Positions 45,553 to 57,109 of a stretch of DNA of 64,000 nt are shown one piece after another. The number at the start of each line of letters is the position of its first letter. Position 1 is the stretch's first letter. The notes below the pieces were generated by a model. It ran no database searches and was not told the DNA's origin. It was given only the letters and a program-made list of their open reading frames with translations. Location of the stretch: positions 162,274,287 through 162,338,286 of the forward strand of contig NC_092858.1 in assembly GCF_032062135.1 (NCBI RefSeq). Reading direction: 5' to 3'. The DNA comes from Pyxicephalus adspersus (Eukaryota > Chordata > Amphibia > Anura > Pyxicephalidae). The position numbers and the translations under genes were made by a program.

Positions 45553-46379
45553 TAGCATTTAAATCATAATTGCTTTTCCTGAAGTTCAGAGCTAAAAAAT
45601 AACATTTAGCAATTTAAATTTAGCTATAGTCCAAATGCTCAAGTATTTAAAGCAAGTAGAGCTCCATTAACTACAGATAGTGTTTGCCTGCTGCTTGCCT
45701 GTTCTCTGGCACTCCTCAAATTTGTATGTACCCATTAGAGTGGATGTAGTCATCAATGTGTCCCTGTGCAGAACTGGCTTAGGCACCCTGTCAAATTTAC
45801 TAGGAGCCGCTGTTTAGGCCCCTGTTGGGTGAAGAAGGTTTCTTATATTTTATTCTGCTTTCAGCTTTATTTATCTTTTTGTTTTTCTAGGTGACAGAAT
45901 CATTTTAAAAGCAAATTTTCAGGTGAATAACTTCAACATACCAATCGAAGTTCGGTAACACTTTGTAAACTTTCTGAATATATTTTCACAAACCTACTGA
46001 AGCAAGCTTGCATTTTAGCAATAATTTTACCTTTATGGGAATTTGGGGATTAGATTTTAACAACTTTTGCTTTCAGGGCAAGATGAAAAACCATAAGTAC
46101 AATTATGATATTTTCAAGGTGAATGACAGTCCATATGTGACTGTAATTTTTAACCTTGGTATTAAATGTCACCGCCTGACCACTTTCTTCCTGTCTTGGG
46201 AGTTCTTAGCTTTCCAAAGCATCTTAGCCTGCGTGTTATTTTTACTCTTTTCTTGCATGATCAAGAAATACAAAATACATGTACACTTTGCAGTCTGAAT
46301 GATGTGGTTGGATTTTTTTTAACTTACACAAGGCATTTGCTTAATCATCTCCAGTAAGGAATGTGTGCTAATAGGTGGA
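45553..46379. other. Unassigned DNA, no gene seen
   Basis: The open frame at 46008-46298 has 96 codons but no domain and no supporting splice context. Nothing else recognised. Confidence 0.45.
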
Positions 46380-46720
46380 ATAATGTAAAAAATGCTTTCG
46401 CAGACAGAGGTTTCTAAATCAAAGTGAAAGGTCCTAATTACGAGTGTAAACAATAATGTTTAGCAGTCTAATTTATGCTGAAGGTCAGCGGTTTTTGTAT
46501 AAGGTTGCTAAATATAGACTGCAGACAAATACATTCTAATTTTAGCTTAGTCTAGCTTATTATAGAAAAAATGTTGATTATTTTTAGAGTACAATAAAGG
46601 AAAATGCTGTGCAAGCTAAAATTGCATTCCAGAACTTTAAAGTTGATTTTACTGGAAGTGAAAACTTATTGCATCTAAACAGATGTTTTCATTTTTTCTA
46701 ATAGGGAGAAATGGTTTATT
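46380..46720. promoter_or_regulatory. Candidate conserved non-coding element
   Basis: Non-repetitive stretch with CCTAATTACGAGTGTAAACA (TAATTA and forkhead-like TGTAAACA), TAATTTATGCTGAAGGTCAG and TTGATTATTTTTAGAG. Closed frames. Suggestive only. Confidence 0.3.
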
Positions 46721-47689
46721 ATTTCTTACCATTGGTAGTGTTAATCATGAGTTTGTGCCCTGTACTAAGTCTGGCAGAAATTATACATATGGTTTAGGAG
46801 CCTAATATATGTACTATTGTGTATACACATCCTTTTTCCACTTCTATACAGAGGTACAATTGCAAAGGTTAGTGGTTTGACCGGGCTTTATCTCTCTCTA
46901 GTGTTCCTAAACTGCTATAATTCTAGTTGAAGAGCTGATCTTCATAATTTATACCTACAGAGTAAGAACATCCAACAACCAGAATTTCCACTAGTTGGTG
47001 TAGCAGGGCTGGTCTGCCTAGACTTACTGCCCATTGCATACAAACACAAGTGGGGGCTGAATACATATAAGGACCATCAAATATTTTAAACTTATGGATC
47101 AGTTTCATCTAAAAACAAATATTGACCTTAGTTCAGTCGAACTTTGCTCAAACTGAACAGAAGCATGTTCGAGCAACGCTCCTCATTGTTATGTCTGCCT
47201 TTCGTACTGTGCCATAGAAGAAAATGGCACTATATAAAAAATTAAAAACAATAATAAAATATATAAATCATGGGGGACATAACTGCTTATGTTTGGTTCA
47301 GTTTGCAAACAATTTGATAAATGGCTTCCTTGCAAACTTTGTGACCTCTTTATGGGGGGTAAATATTGTTACTCAATTCTGGACATTCACTGGTCATGTA
47401 CACGTTGCCCCCGTGCTGTGTGAATCCTCTTGAATATTAGCACTATCTGTGATTCTACAACAGGAGTTTTTTGGCTGCATTTTGTTTATCTCTATGTTTG
47501 TTTAAAAAATCCAAGCAAATCTTCATTATTAATTTAAATAATGTTTATTCATATTTTTGGGAGGACACCTTATGGGGACTCTTTGCAATACACTACTTTG
47601 TTTGAAAGTCTCTACCATGTCATGTTTCGGGATTTCAATACTTATATGTGCTTTAACGGAGGCAACGGAAAATCAGATAATTTTTCTCC
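46721..47689. other. Unassigned DNA, no gene seen
   Basis: 'GTTCGAGCAACGCTCCTC' near 47168 resembles a frog repeat with CGAA-rich ends. No gene. Confidence 0.45.
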
Positions 47690-47722
47690 CTGAAGAAGCA
47701 AATTCATTCCGCAAAATGTGTC
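47690..47722 (+). ncRNA. Hammerhead-like motif, strongly degraded
   Basis: CTGAAGA (47690-47696), GC...GC flanks and GCAAAATGTGTCGGG occupy the positions of CTGATGA, stem II and GAAACGCGTC in the copy at 34966. Several core bases are changed, so this is at most a fossil of the same module. Confidence 0.3.
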
Positions 47723-47997
47723 GGGTTCAATTCTATTATCTGACTTCTACATTCTGAATTTTTTTGTGATAGGGTGCCATTTTAAGGTGTTATGGTGGGG
47801 CCCCTGAGGCTGCTAGGGGCCAGTGTGATAAAAAATGGAAATTATATTTGGTTGGTGGACTTTACCTTTCCCAGACCTGCAGCCCGGTTGTTTAATATGG
47901 AGATAGTTGTTGGACATAGTAAAATTGGACACGGTGGTTTAAATGGGGTTAGTTTAAAGGCTTATCTTTTATAATTGGTTGAAAAACGTTTTATATG

Positions 47998-48450
47998 TTA
48001 CCCCCCCTAGCGCTCTAATTCTGTCCGTATTTCCACCCAAAAAGCGTTTTGCATGGAAATTTATTTTGCATTGTAGGCCTTTAATTCTTAGGCATAACAC
48101 AATGAAATCTGTCCAATATTTATTACATTTATTAACAAACTTTAAAAAAAAAAACCCTAAATCTGTTTAAAAAAATAAAAAAATAGTGAAATATGTAATA
48201 TAATTGTGCAGTGGCATGTATAGTTTATGTAATATATTTATATATAATATATCAATATTTCTTTGTATTGGACTCAGTACAGCTACTTTGTATTGAATCC
48301 AATACAAAATTATTTGAATTTGGACAATGGATCAAGGTAAGTGTTTTTTTTTTTTTATGTTTTAAGCGACCCTGGGTGTGACTCGGGATTACCGCTTTTT
48401 GCATGAAAAATCCACCCCAAGTCACACTTGGGATTACCGCTAGGGTTTAA
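47998..48450 (+). repeat. Large unclassified frog interspersed repeat
   Basis: Starts near TACCCCCCCTAGCGCTCTAA and contains TTCTGTCCGTATTTCC, AGGCCTTTAATTCTTAGGCA, an A/T-rich middle, TTTGTATTGAATCCAATACA (a small hairpin), and two copies of 'GACTCGGGATTACCGC/CACTTGGGATTACCGC' about 58 bp apart. I recognise the block order from frog genomes but not the class. No open frame of interest. Confidence 0.5.
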
Positions 48451-48949
48451 GTATGGAGTGAATTTATATATTAATAAGTAAGGTAATGTTATGTTAATTT
48501 ATATATTGATTTATGTTATTTAAATATTTGTCATATTTATTGGTTATTTATTGTGTTGAGTATTAAAATGTTTTTACTTTATTGTTGAATAAACGGCTGC
48601 TTGCCAACCAATTTAAGTCCAAGAAGGTGTCAGTGTGTTTTTGGGGTGGAATGGCTGGTAAGTTAAGGGTTGTGGTGTCATTAAATGGGGGTGTCTATAA
48701 CAGGGGTGATGATCCAAACTACCCTAGTCATGTTGAATTGTATTATTTTATTAGCTGGTAGATTCCTAGCATTAGGGTCAGTTTTATGTTTTATCATGAT
48801 TCATAACATCAACAACATTGTTTATGTGAATTTACTGGTTCCTGGTGTCTCCATCATTTCTTTTAGTCCATGCAGAGTTATTTTGAGCCACAGCTCTAAT
48901 GACTGCTTTTGACCTTATTTACAATGCTAAAATATTTTCAATATCAATT
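48451..48949. other. Unassigned DNA, no gene seen
   Basis: No gene or bounded element recognised. Confidence 0.45.
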
Positions 48950-49330
48950 TAGTTGCATTATGGAGATTTCAGGCACACCTTAACTAGCACTGAGAAAATA
49001 ATGAATACATCACATGTGGAAAATATTAAAAAAAGGCAGCCTTTGACTCGGAAAAACTTATATCAATCAAATGCAAATTGTAATTTTTCTGCAGATTGTA
49101 AAGGACCAACAGAGCGATACAAGTCAAATTCCATTAAGCTCACCCCCACAAAGAGTTTGTATTTACACAAAGTGGACACATTTTGATCACGCAGATTAAA
49201 TTGCTGCCATTAGATTATTCTTTATGTTCCAACAACACCATGCAAACAGAAGCAATACGTTCTGTTGAACAGGCCATCAAAATAGGTGCAGACATCAACA
49301 TAATGCAATTCAGTCCCATTGTGACATGTT
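48950..49330. promoter_or_regulatory. Candidate conserved non-coding element
   Basis: Contains an exact octamer ATGCAAAT (49071-49078, the POU-factor site) beside ATATCAATCAAATGC, then TTTCTGCAGATTGTAAAGG, AGCTCACCCCCACAAAGAG, TTTGATCACGCAGATTAAAT and CATTAGATTATTC. Non-repetitive, closed frames. The combination of octamer, TCF/LEF-like and ATTA sites makes this the candidate I would test first. Confidence 0.35.
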
Positions 49331-49906
49331 TACATTCCTGATCAAAATAACTGAACAAAAATACATCCGGGATGGGAGTCACGACAGAGGATGAAATAGT
49401 GGCAGTAATGATGTGCAGATAGAAAAGCTGAACTCAATAACAAATTTGGAGCCATTGACATTAAAATGATATTTGCTGACCCTGGGATTGAAAACAAAGG
49501 TCACAACCATTTGTATACTTTCCTGACTTTCCAAGGCTAAATTTAGAGAAGTTTGAAACTTTTGTTATTTATGTCTCTGTGACCTAAAGGAAGTTTCATA
49601 GAGAGAGCACAGGAAAAAAACTGAAAGATACAACCCTGACATGATATAAGATGGGGAGAAAGATACAAAAATAGCTAAAAGATATTTTTCACTCAGACTT
49701 GGTGGCTCTAGGAATACATCTAAACAGGTAGCTGTGACTAATAATGTCCTTAGGTCCTTCATAGGATGATTCTAACTATAGCAAGAGCAACAATTAGTAA
49801 TAAGAGAAAAAGCCATACTAAATGTACCTTGGGGCCTAATATTAGGTCACTAGGTTATTATTGGAAGATCTGGCTAACCTATGGAACCTGTGTAACAATT
49901 CTTGCC
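49331..49906. other. Unassigned DNA, no gene seen
   Basis: No gene recognised. Confidence 0.45.
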
Positions 49907-50088
49907 TATGAAGGTGACTAGAAAATCTCCAATTCAGTGTTTTCCTTCAGATAAGGCTGATTGCCCCATGCTGAAACTTACTCCCCTTTGTAGCTATAAA
50001 TAGGATGCTAATATGGCCTTATGGTTAATAAACATTGTGAGATTGTTCAGCCTCTTACCATTCTCTGATATCTGTGGCCAACATAAAG
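49907..50088 (+). mobile_element. Possible short solo LTR
   Basis: Runs from TGTGTAACAATTC to GGCCAACA. A TATAAATA box (49995-50002) is followed about 35 bases later by AATAAA (50037-50042) and then a T/C-rich end (GTTCAGCCTCTTACC), the order of signals in a compact LTR. Flanking bases do not give a clear target duplication, and no internal retroelement sequence follows. Confidence 0.4.
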
Positions 50089-51654
50089 TCCAGGCAATAG
50101 GTAAAAAATAACACTGAGATACTAAAGCCAACCAGAAAACACTACAGCCCTGCTGAAATACTCAATTATATCTTAATGAAGATCACGGCTCTCAAAATGA
50201 AAGCTGGGGGTCCTTCAATTACAACCATTAGAGAGGGGACACTGAATAGAAATGTAGCAGGGGTACTGCTGCTACTCAGACTGGGATCATGGCTGAAATT
50301 AAGTAAAGGACATGACCTAACCCCACCTGGTAGAATAATAGGGTTTACAATGTACATTCTTGCTGCTTAGATGAAGTTTTCAGTGATATACCTTGTACTC
50401 GTACATCACCACGACTGCTTTTTGCTGAAGATCCTTTACAAAGCAAAGTAGGAAAGACCACCAAGTAAGTGATAGAGGTTCATGAGTGACTATAAAAACA
50501 CCATTTACTGACAATTTCAACTGGAGTCCAATGGTTTCCTCCACATGAGCCTTCTCCAAGCTCAGGCAACAAATCTGCTCAACTTCCTTATATTTTTCAG
50601 CCATACTATGGTGCAACATGTTTGGGAAACAAGAACAGTTTTTCCTTCACTTTAAAAAAATCAGAACCAAAGCTCTTCTGGTGTTCACTTGATTGTGATA
50701 AGCTACATGGCACTATTTATAACTACAATTTTAAATAGGAAACAGCATTTTTTTTTGCCATCTGATTCCACCATGATTGCCCCACCGTGGTCCTAATGTT
50801 TGGAATATTTAAGGTCTATGTTATTTTACGAAATGGCCTAATGTTTTTCTGTGAAACCACATGTAGGTTCATCTAATGGGACAGACACTTTGATGACCTC
50901 ACAGAGATCACACTCACACTTCCTCCCCTGCTGTTCCCGACCTCCATATGACAAGTTTGCTGATGTTATATCATGACTACAAAGAGAAAAAATGTGGATG
51001 CAGACGCTCGCTGGCACCTCACACAGCCACAAGTGATATTTTCCGTTAGCTCTTTTATTTTACAAGTGGTGGTTTTAATAGTCTCACCGCACTGTAAACA
51101 TTCAGGGTTACAAAACATTCAGTCATGGCCAAAGTGACGACAAGACCGACTGTCTCAAATTGCTTCTTAGGACAGAAGATCGGAATCGATGAGGAAACTC
51201 TATTTGTCACTGTAAAACACAGTTAAATCAAAAGGAAAAATTCATACTTTATACTTTTTAAATTACTGTTGTAAAAAAAACAGGATGTAATAATTGCCTT
51301 TTATGGAATTTATCAGACTTTTTTTTTTAGCTACCAAAATCATTATTTTCTTCTGTTTGTTCAACTCACCGGCCAAGTTTGCTAAGAAATAAACACATGA
51401 GTAAAACCAAACAGGGGCTGAATTGCTTGGAAATTTAAATGCTGCTTGGGGACTGGGCAATAGGAAATATCATAAAAGTTTTAAAGTTGAACTCTGGGCA
51501 AATTATAGACTCCATGTTTTTTCCATTATGGCACAGAGTCTTTTTAGTCGCCATTTTGAAACAGTACTATCCATGCGAAATGTAAGAAGTAATTATGGAG
51601 GGGGGGGGGGTGTGAACATCCTGTACAATTAGTGTAGTTTCTCTTCCAGTCTAA
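50089..51654. other. Unassigned DNA, G-run, no gene seen
   Basis: Contains 'AAAGTTGAACTCTGGGCAAA' (51484) and a G-run at about 51600-51610. Open frames at 50166-50370 on both strands have no domain. Confidence 0.45.
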
Positions 51655-51892
51655 TGTGTTATTAAGAACAAAGGAACTGGCCACCTAGGGAGGTGTATAG
51701 AGATTCCCAAGATATCAAGGCCAAATAGGAACATCAGTTTTCCTGAGTCACTTATCACTTCAAACCTTTATTTGCCTATCTGTACAACCTGCTTTACTTT
51801 GCATAAATAATACCATCTTTTCTGAATAAACCAGAGCAGCAACTCTATCGGAACTGGTGCCCGTGTCTGTTCTCTTACGATCGTAATATTAA
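51655..51892 (+). mobile_element. Probable solo LTR
   Basis: The unit starts TGTGTTATTAAGAAC and contains ACTGGCCACCTAGGGAGGTG, CATAAATAATACC, AATAAA (51825-51830) and TGCCCGTGTCTGTTCTCTTA, a T/C-rich U5-like end. It is bracketed by TCTAA (51650-51654 and 51893-51897), a possible 5-bp target duplication, though the last bases are not CA. The layout fits an endogenous-retrovirus-type LTR. No gag, pol or env remnants adjoin it. Confidence 0.5.
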
Positions 51893-52079
51893 TCTAATAG
51901 CTGACATTTTTTTTTAATACATTTCTTCCTTGACACACCTTTGCAGTGGGTTTCCCTCCCCCACTATAAGGGCTAGCTGCTCATTTGGCTGAATGTGATA
52001 CAAAAACTGAACATGGGCAAAACTTATCTTATCCTTCGCTCATGCAGCTGCCGGCACTTTCCTCCAACCATGTTTCTGT

Positions 52080-52348
52080 CGATTCCAAGGGTTCCTCCAC
52101 AGTTTGCTAGGGGTTTCCTAAGCAATGAGTAATTTTTGACTCTCAGGTCAGTCACCATTGACACCAATGATCTCTTTGGCTACCTGTAAGGGTGATATTC
52201 TTCCCACTAGCTAGCAATGTAAAAGGCTTTACTCCCATTGCCCACAACAATAATGTACGGTGAGCTGTGGATACAATGATTAAAGAAGGGGTTCTCTGAA
52301 GACCTGATTTCAAGAGTTTCTCCATGTTTAAAAGGTTGGGAATGACTG
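52080..52348. mobile_element. hAT-like non-autonomous repeat
   Basis: Ends in AAAAGGTTGGGAATGACTG, whose complement CAGTCATTCCCAACC resembles the 'CAGTGGTTCCCAACC' terminus of hAT elements. The interior words GGGTTCCTCCACAG, GCAATGAGTAATTTTTGACT and GACACCAATGATCTC agree with a frog family I recall. Left boundary uncertain. No coding region. Confidence 0.45.
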
Positions 52349-53664
52349 ACCTAAACAAAGAAAGGAACTATGATAGCAGCACAATTAGTTATGGGATAAC
52401 AGCTTTCATCCAGTTGCTCTCTTGCATTGCCACTCTGCCACATACTGTATGTTTTTGGTGGAAAGTACAAAGGGCTTTGCTGACAATCACCGTGCAGCCC
52501 ATGCTAATGAATAGGCATATGTTGATAGATTGTTGGTGGAGGACACAATTATTAAAAAATTATTTTAGATGAATAAAAAGCATGGCCATTGTAACATAAA
52601 ACACAGTGCTTCAGCAAACCAAAAGTCATCTAGGTAGGACTTTGATCTACTTGAATGCATAACTGTACTCAGACAAAATAATACAGTTTAACAATTAAAC
52701 AATAAAGAACCTAGACTGGGGCAGGGCCTTCTGATGGTAGGGTGGGAGGCATTCCCTGTCTGTGATGTTAAATGCCCTTGGAGCAGAACCCCCAGCTCTG
52801 ACCACCAGATCCACCAGAAGCTTTGCTTCCAGATGATGGCATCACTATTGTCTACGACTATTGTCGTGATTCAGAGAGCACTTGGCCACTTTACCAGATC
52901 CCTGTATCCATACATCCCAAGTTGCTCCAGATGTAATCTTTTCTTCCTCATTTTACTTCTAGTGGAGTTTTTCTTTGAATGCTCACATCACAGCCTGTGC
53001 ATTATGGACACTTGCATTGGCTGTCCAGTTGCAAGGTACATTTTTAGGGTAAAGAGGACCAATGGTGATCATGTCAACAAGAGAAGACTTTTTAGGACTG
53101 ACTGAAATATTCCCAGAGATAGATCAGCTGTTTTTGAAACCAAAACCCAGGTCACTTTGCATGTATTCTGGGTTACAGAGGCATGGGAGATGGAAATAGA
53201 TTTGGAAATAGATTTTTTTTTTTAATATTTAAGACCAAGTCATATTTGCACTTGATTCACCACCTAATGAGTCACAAATTTTGGGCAAGCATGAAGCTAC
53301 TGAAGTGTCAAGACACCTGATATGCTCATACTTTAGTTTGGGTCAGTGACTCACAAAGCATCGAATCTAGGAAAATGATGACAGCCCTTGCAACGTCAGT
53401 AACAAGTTATACATTTTTTATATATTTCTATCCTAGCAGGTTACATTAAAGCAGATTAAATCAAAACTCCAGTTTTAAGAAATCCATTCTCTTCATTTTC
53501 TTCTTGCCAGTTTATTATGTCATTTTTCATTAAGTCCTCTCTCTCCTATGTTGGGCGTGGGGGGGGGGGTACTACTTATTTTACACTGAACAGGGCACTT
53601 AAAAAAATGAATGAGTTCCTGTGCAAACCATGTACATTTGCATGGGCACAGACATAATATAAAG
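52349..53664. other. Unassigned DNA, no gene seen
   Basis: The open frame at 52734-53105 (123 codons) shows no domain; its reading is cysteine-rich by chance. A G-run is at about 53561-53571 and a T-run at 53213-53223. Confidence 0.45.
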
Positions 53665-54371
53665 AGGTGCAAACTCCGGCCCGCGGGCCAAGTCTGGCCC
53701 GGCACATCCTTTTTTTGGCCCCCAAAAGAATTCTCAATATGAATCGCAGCTGGCCCACTTCTACAGCAGTCCATAGTAATGGCAGGCCAGCTGCAATTCA
53801 TGTTAAGCTGCTGTTCTATAGACGCGAGTAATGCCCCTACTACAATTCCCAGCATCATTCATGTCTCTAGACCAGCAGCCTCTCTGCCTATATGTGGCCC
53901 CGCATTTTATAGACGCAAGTGATGCCGGGAACTGTAGTAGCGGCATCACTCGTTTCTATTGAACAGCAGCCTATGCGTGGCAGGTAAGCTCAATAATCAG
54001 GAATTATCAGGATTAATATATTCAGGAATTATCATAGAGCTATTGCTATATTTATTGTTTTACTGTGCCAGAGAATGTAATGTGAAACTAAATGAATGCA
54101 GAAATTCATTTGGTTTCACATTGCGTTCTCTGGCAAAGTAAGATAATTAATCTCAATAAGAAGAAAGAAGAACACATGAGAAGAGCATGCAGTAATATGC
54201 AGTGGATTGATCTAAATATTCAATCCACTGCATATTACTGCATGCTCTTCAATGTGTTCTTCTTTCTTCTTATTGAGATTGATTGTGTTTTCAATAAATT
54301 TCAAGTTTGGCCCATGACGTGGTCTAAGTTTTTAATTTCGGCCCTCTGTGTATTTGAGTTTGACACCCCTG
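53665..54371. mobile_element. hAT-type element built of four palindromes
   Basis: Ends AGGTGCAAACTCCGGCCCGC (left) and GAGTTTGACACCCCTG (right) are the hAT-Charlie-type termini (CAGGGGTGTCAAACTC), the left one slightly decayed. An exact 8-bp duplication ATATAAAG flanks the unit (53657-53664 and 54372-54379), the hAT signature. The last 70 bases (TTCAAGTTTGGCCCATGACG, CGGCCCTCTGTGTATTTGAG) are a standard 3' end of this group. The interior is not coding: it consists of consecutive inverted repeats at 53739-53801, about 53817-53970, 54066-54135 and 54149-54280. The open frames at 53520-53858 and 54092-54472 are readings through these repeats. Confidence 0.85.
54149..54280. repeat. Long near-perfect hairpin inside hAT element
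   Basis: The left arm 54149-54210 (AATCTCAATAAGAAGAAAGA to GCAGTGGATTGA) pairs with the right arm 54220-54280 (TCAATCCACTGCATATTACT to TTATTGAGATT). About 60 bp of stem, with a mismatch and a one-base gap near the middle, and a 9-base loop. If transcribed, this would give a long double-stranded RNA. A second hairpin (54066-54135, arms TGCCAGAGAATGTAATGTGA and TTTCACATTGCGTTCTCTGG) lies just before it. Confidence 0.9.
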
Positions 54372-54379
54372 ATATAAAG

Positions 54380-55529
54380 GATCTAAGGACTGCAATTAAT
54401 TGTGCTGCCATTAGTGGCAGAGAAAAACTGATAACTAAAGTTAGTGAAAAGCTGTTTAAGGGAAAATCTTAGCATTGGGGGAATGAGATATAGAGCAAGT
54501 TTGAGATTTGCTTTCAGTTAGTTGTTCAACATAGAAGAATAAATTGTTCTTCTTTCAGTAAGTAAAATAGACTAAAGAATTCTTTCACAATATAGTGTAC
54601 AGCATGCTTGCAGGGTACGAGCTGGATCTAGGTATGAGAACCATGCATGGTATTGTTTATAAGCAGGGTGGTTGTCCACTCTACTTCTCAGGGTCGGGTT
54701 TATCTCTGAAACAGCTGATGGCTGTAGGGATCTGAGCCATGTAAGCAGTAGAATGATCTCTCCCTGTCTTCCCTGCATTGACATGTTCCTTGCATTTATT
54801 GGAGACTGGCAGAGACTGTGCACTCCTCTTCCTGGCACTTAAGGATATATGTTTTGCAGTCCCTGTAACAATTCCACATGCATTAGGTTTACACAGTACA
54901 GGGTCACGCTACAGTAATTAGAAAGGTATTAAGGAACAATACACAGGGAAATTAGAAGTTTGATGGAAGTTTAAGGTGGGGACTAGAGTTCAGAGGGGTT
55001 TTTAAAATCCATTTTACTTTAATGCCCATAGTCCGAAAACAAGTGCACAAAAATGATGTGGTTAAATGTCCAACAAAATGCTACTCTTTTCATTTTAGAC
55101 TTAGGACTGAGCTCTTGGAAACATTAACCTAAAAATTATTGCTTGTCATCTTTCCAAGTAAATGCTTTTTAATTACACGGATACTGTATGATGTGAGCTA
55201 TTAACTGTGCCAGCAAATCCTCTCTATAAACATAATTTTGGACAGTATTTATTATGTCTAATATCTGCTGACATTTCACTTTACTAAGCTTTGCAGAGTA
55301 AGAAATAATATGAGTGCCTGGTTTAAAACTTACTATGCACACTACCTTGGATGACAAGGGTAATACCTAAACTACACAAACAAGATGGATAAATGAAATT
55401 TTGCTTCATTCCTAGCCAAGCTCCACATATTTTATGACAGGATGGCAGCTGATGAGATCTATTGCAGGCAGTTGCTAAATATAGATCACATGATCAATTT
55501 GTTCTTTACAACAGCATTGGGACAAATAG
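54380..55529. other. Unassigned DNA, no gene seen
   Basis: No gene or bounded element recognised. Confidence 0.45.
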
Positions 55530-55896
55530 GAGGTTGAATTACGAAAGGAATTTAGGCTGTTCACTTACATAGGAGAATTATCACCTTCCAAAGAATAATT
55601 TACTTAGCTAAGCAAATATGGGGAAAATTTATTTTACAAAGAAAATCCCAAAAAAATTAAGGATTTCTAGAATACCATAAATGTGGAGTGCTTATAAAAA
55701 CTATCCTGTGACCTTGCAAAAAAAGGTGTCCTCTATACCATAATTATATTCAGGAATCAACAAGGATTTTAGCTTGCACATGATTGTTTATTTAAAGTTA
55801 GACAAAGTCAGCAGAGATTCACCTCCTTCACTAAATTAAGTGAAATATTTACATTATTTTACTTTGTGAAATTCTAAACTCTTTTAAATCAAGCCC
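55530..55896. mobile_element. MITE, GGGCTGATTTACTAAAG family (copy 1)
   Basis: The blocks GGAATTTAGGCTGTTCACTT, ACATAGGAGAATTATCACCT, AGTCAGCAGAGATTCACCTC, CTAAATTAAGTGAAATATTT and TTTACTTTGTGAAATTC occur in the same order at 62628-62843. The right end is AAATCAAGCCC. No open frame. The ends resemble those of the GGGCCTGATTTATTAAAGC family, so the two MITE families may use a related transposase. Confidence 0.6.
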
Positions 55897-57047
55897 ATTC
55901 CATATAGCCAAACTCCCACCATAACTGAAAAAATCAATTCACAAAATTGGTCAAAGCTACCTGCAAACAGTAGTTCAGTTTTGTGTATGTGTGGAATTTA
56001 TAATGTAAGAAGGGCTTCCCCCATTCCAACACCAAGTAGTACTCTCTATGCAGAACCCTGATCCTCCACCACACTGATTTTGGTTGTTTATACTCCTTTG
56101 GGCAACATCATCATGCTTGTAGTGTACTCAGATGAACCTGCATGGTCATCAGAGGAATAGGATGTGGCCGGTGATAAAATTACCTTCCTATATCCCAGCT
56201 CTTCATATCAGAGGGCTAGGAATGTTAGATAATAAAGGACAACAGGTTTAGGCAAGTTGTAGGGCTGTTCAATCCATAACTTTTGCAGTGCAATGCATTA
56301 GGTAATATATTCAAAATAAACTGAAATGCACTTTAAATAAAAAAAGAGATATTGTTGCACTATTTTGGCATAACCCCAATTCTGCATTCTGGATAGGCAT
56401 TGCACTTAATGTGTGTGCAGATATGATATTGTAATCCAGGAAGAATGAACTAGTGAACTTTAAAAAATATAACAGATTTTACATACATGTATAATTACTG
56501 TTTTTCCTGCCAAAGCATTTATTATTCCATGAGACCACACTTGATTTAAACACACACTACCTAAGCAGGTGGAACACTTGTTTATTAGACATTTCGATTT
56601 AGCATTTTAGCTTTTGTTGTACCACCTTTCCATCTCCAGCCTGTTCATTAAAGAGTGAATCAGCTGTGTGTTATTTTCTCAAAAGTGACCTTTACTTTTA
56701 TTGCCACCTGATCTTTCCCAAAGAGTGAGTTTTGGAAATATTACACAAATCTGCACAAATATGGTCCACTTAAGTAAAGTTTATACAAGCTAGTTGGAGC
56801 AAAACATGGCTTGTTGTACAACCCTGTTTGGGGCTAGTAAGTCAAAAAACAATTGTGAACAAAGACAATAACAGAAAAAAAATACAAAACATTTTTACAA
56901 AAAACTGAAAAAGATCACCAAATGGATATGCAAGGTATTCCCATTCATTGCTACTTTGGAAAATTAGGTTTAGCACCGAAGCATCACTATTAGTTTTTTA
57001 TTATGACTTCTCTACCTGCACAAATGTCAGTTAAAGATTCATATATT
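55897..57047. other. Unassigned DNA, no gene seen
   Basis: No gene or bounded element recognised. Confidence 0.45.
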
Positions 57048-57109
57048 GGGTTGAAATCTACATTAAAATGGCATTTTATGCCATGCCATTTTAATGTAGA
57101 TTTCAACCC
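57048..57109. repeat. Perfect 26-bp-stem hairpin
   Basis: Left arm 57048-57073 (GGGTTGAAATCTACATTAAA, then ATGGCA) and right arm 57084-57109 (TGCCATTTTAATGTAGATTT, then CAACCC) are exact inverse complements with a 10-base loop. Size and loop are in the range of a pre-miRNA, but perfect pairing is more typical of a foldback transposon or a recent MITE. It lies within an open frame at 57003-57242 that I do not regard as a gene. Confidence 0.9.

Noticed and set aside
47690..47722. Functional hammerhead ribozyme
   Set aside because: Too many core substitutions; kept only as a low-confidence fossil of the module.
52734..53105. 123-codon open frame with many cysteines
   Set aside because: No domain, no splice sites in sensible positions, no codon or composition contrast with the flanks; expected by chance in 64 kb.
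54092..54472. 126-codon open frame, the longest in the window
   Set aside because: It reads through hairpins and the terminal sequence of a hAT element and beyond its target duplication.
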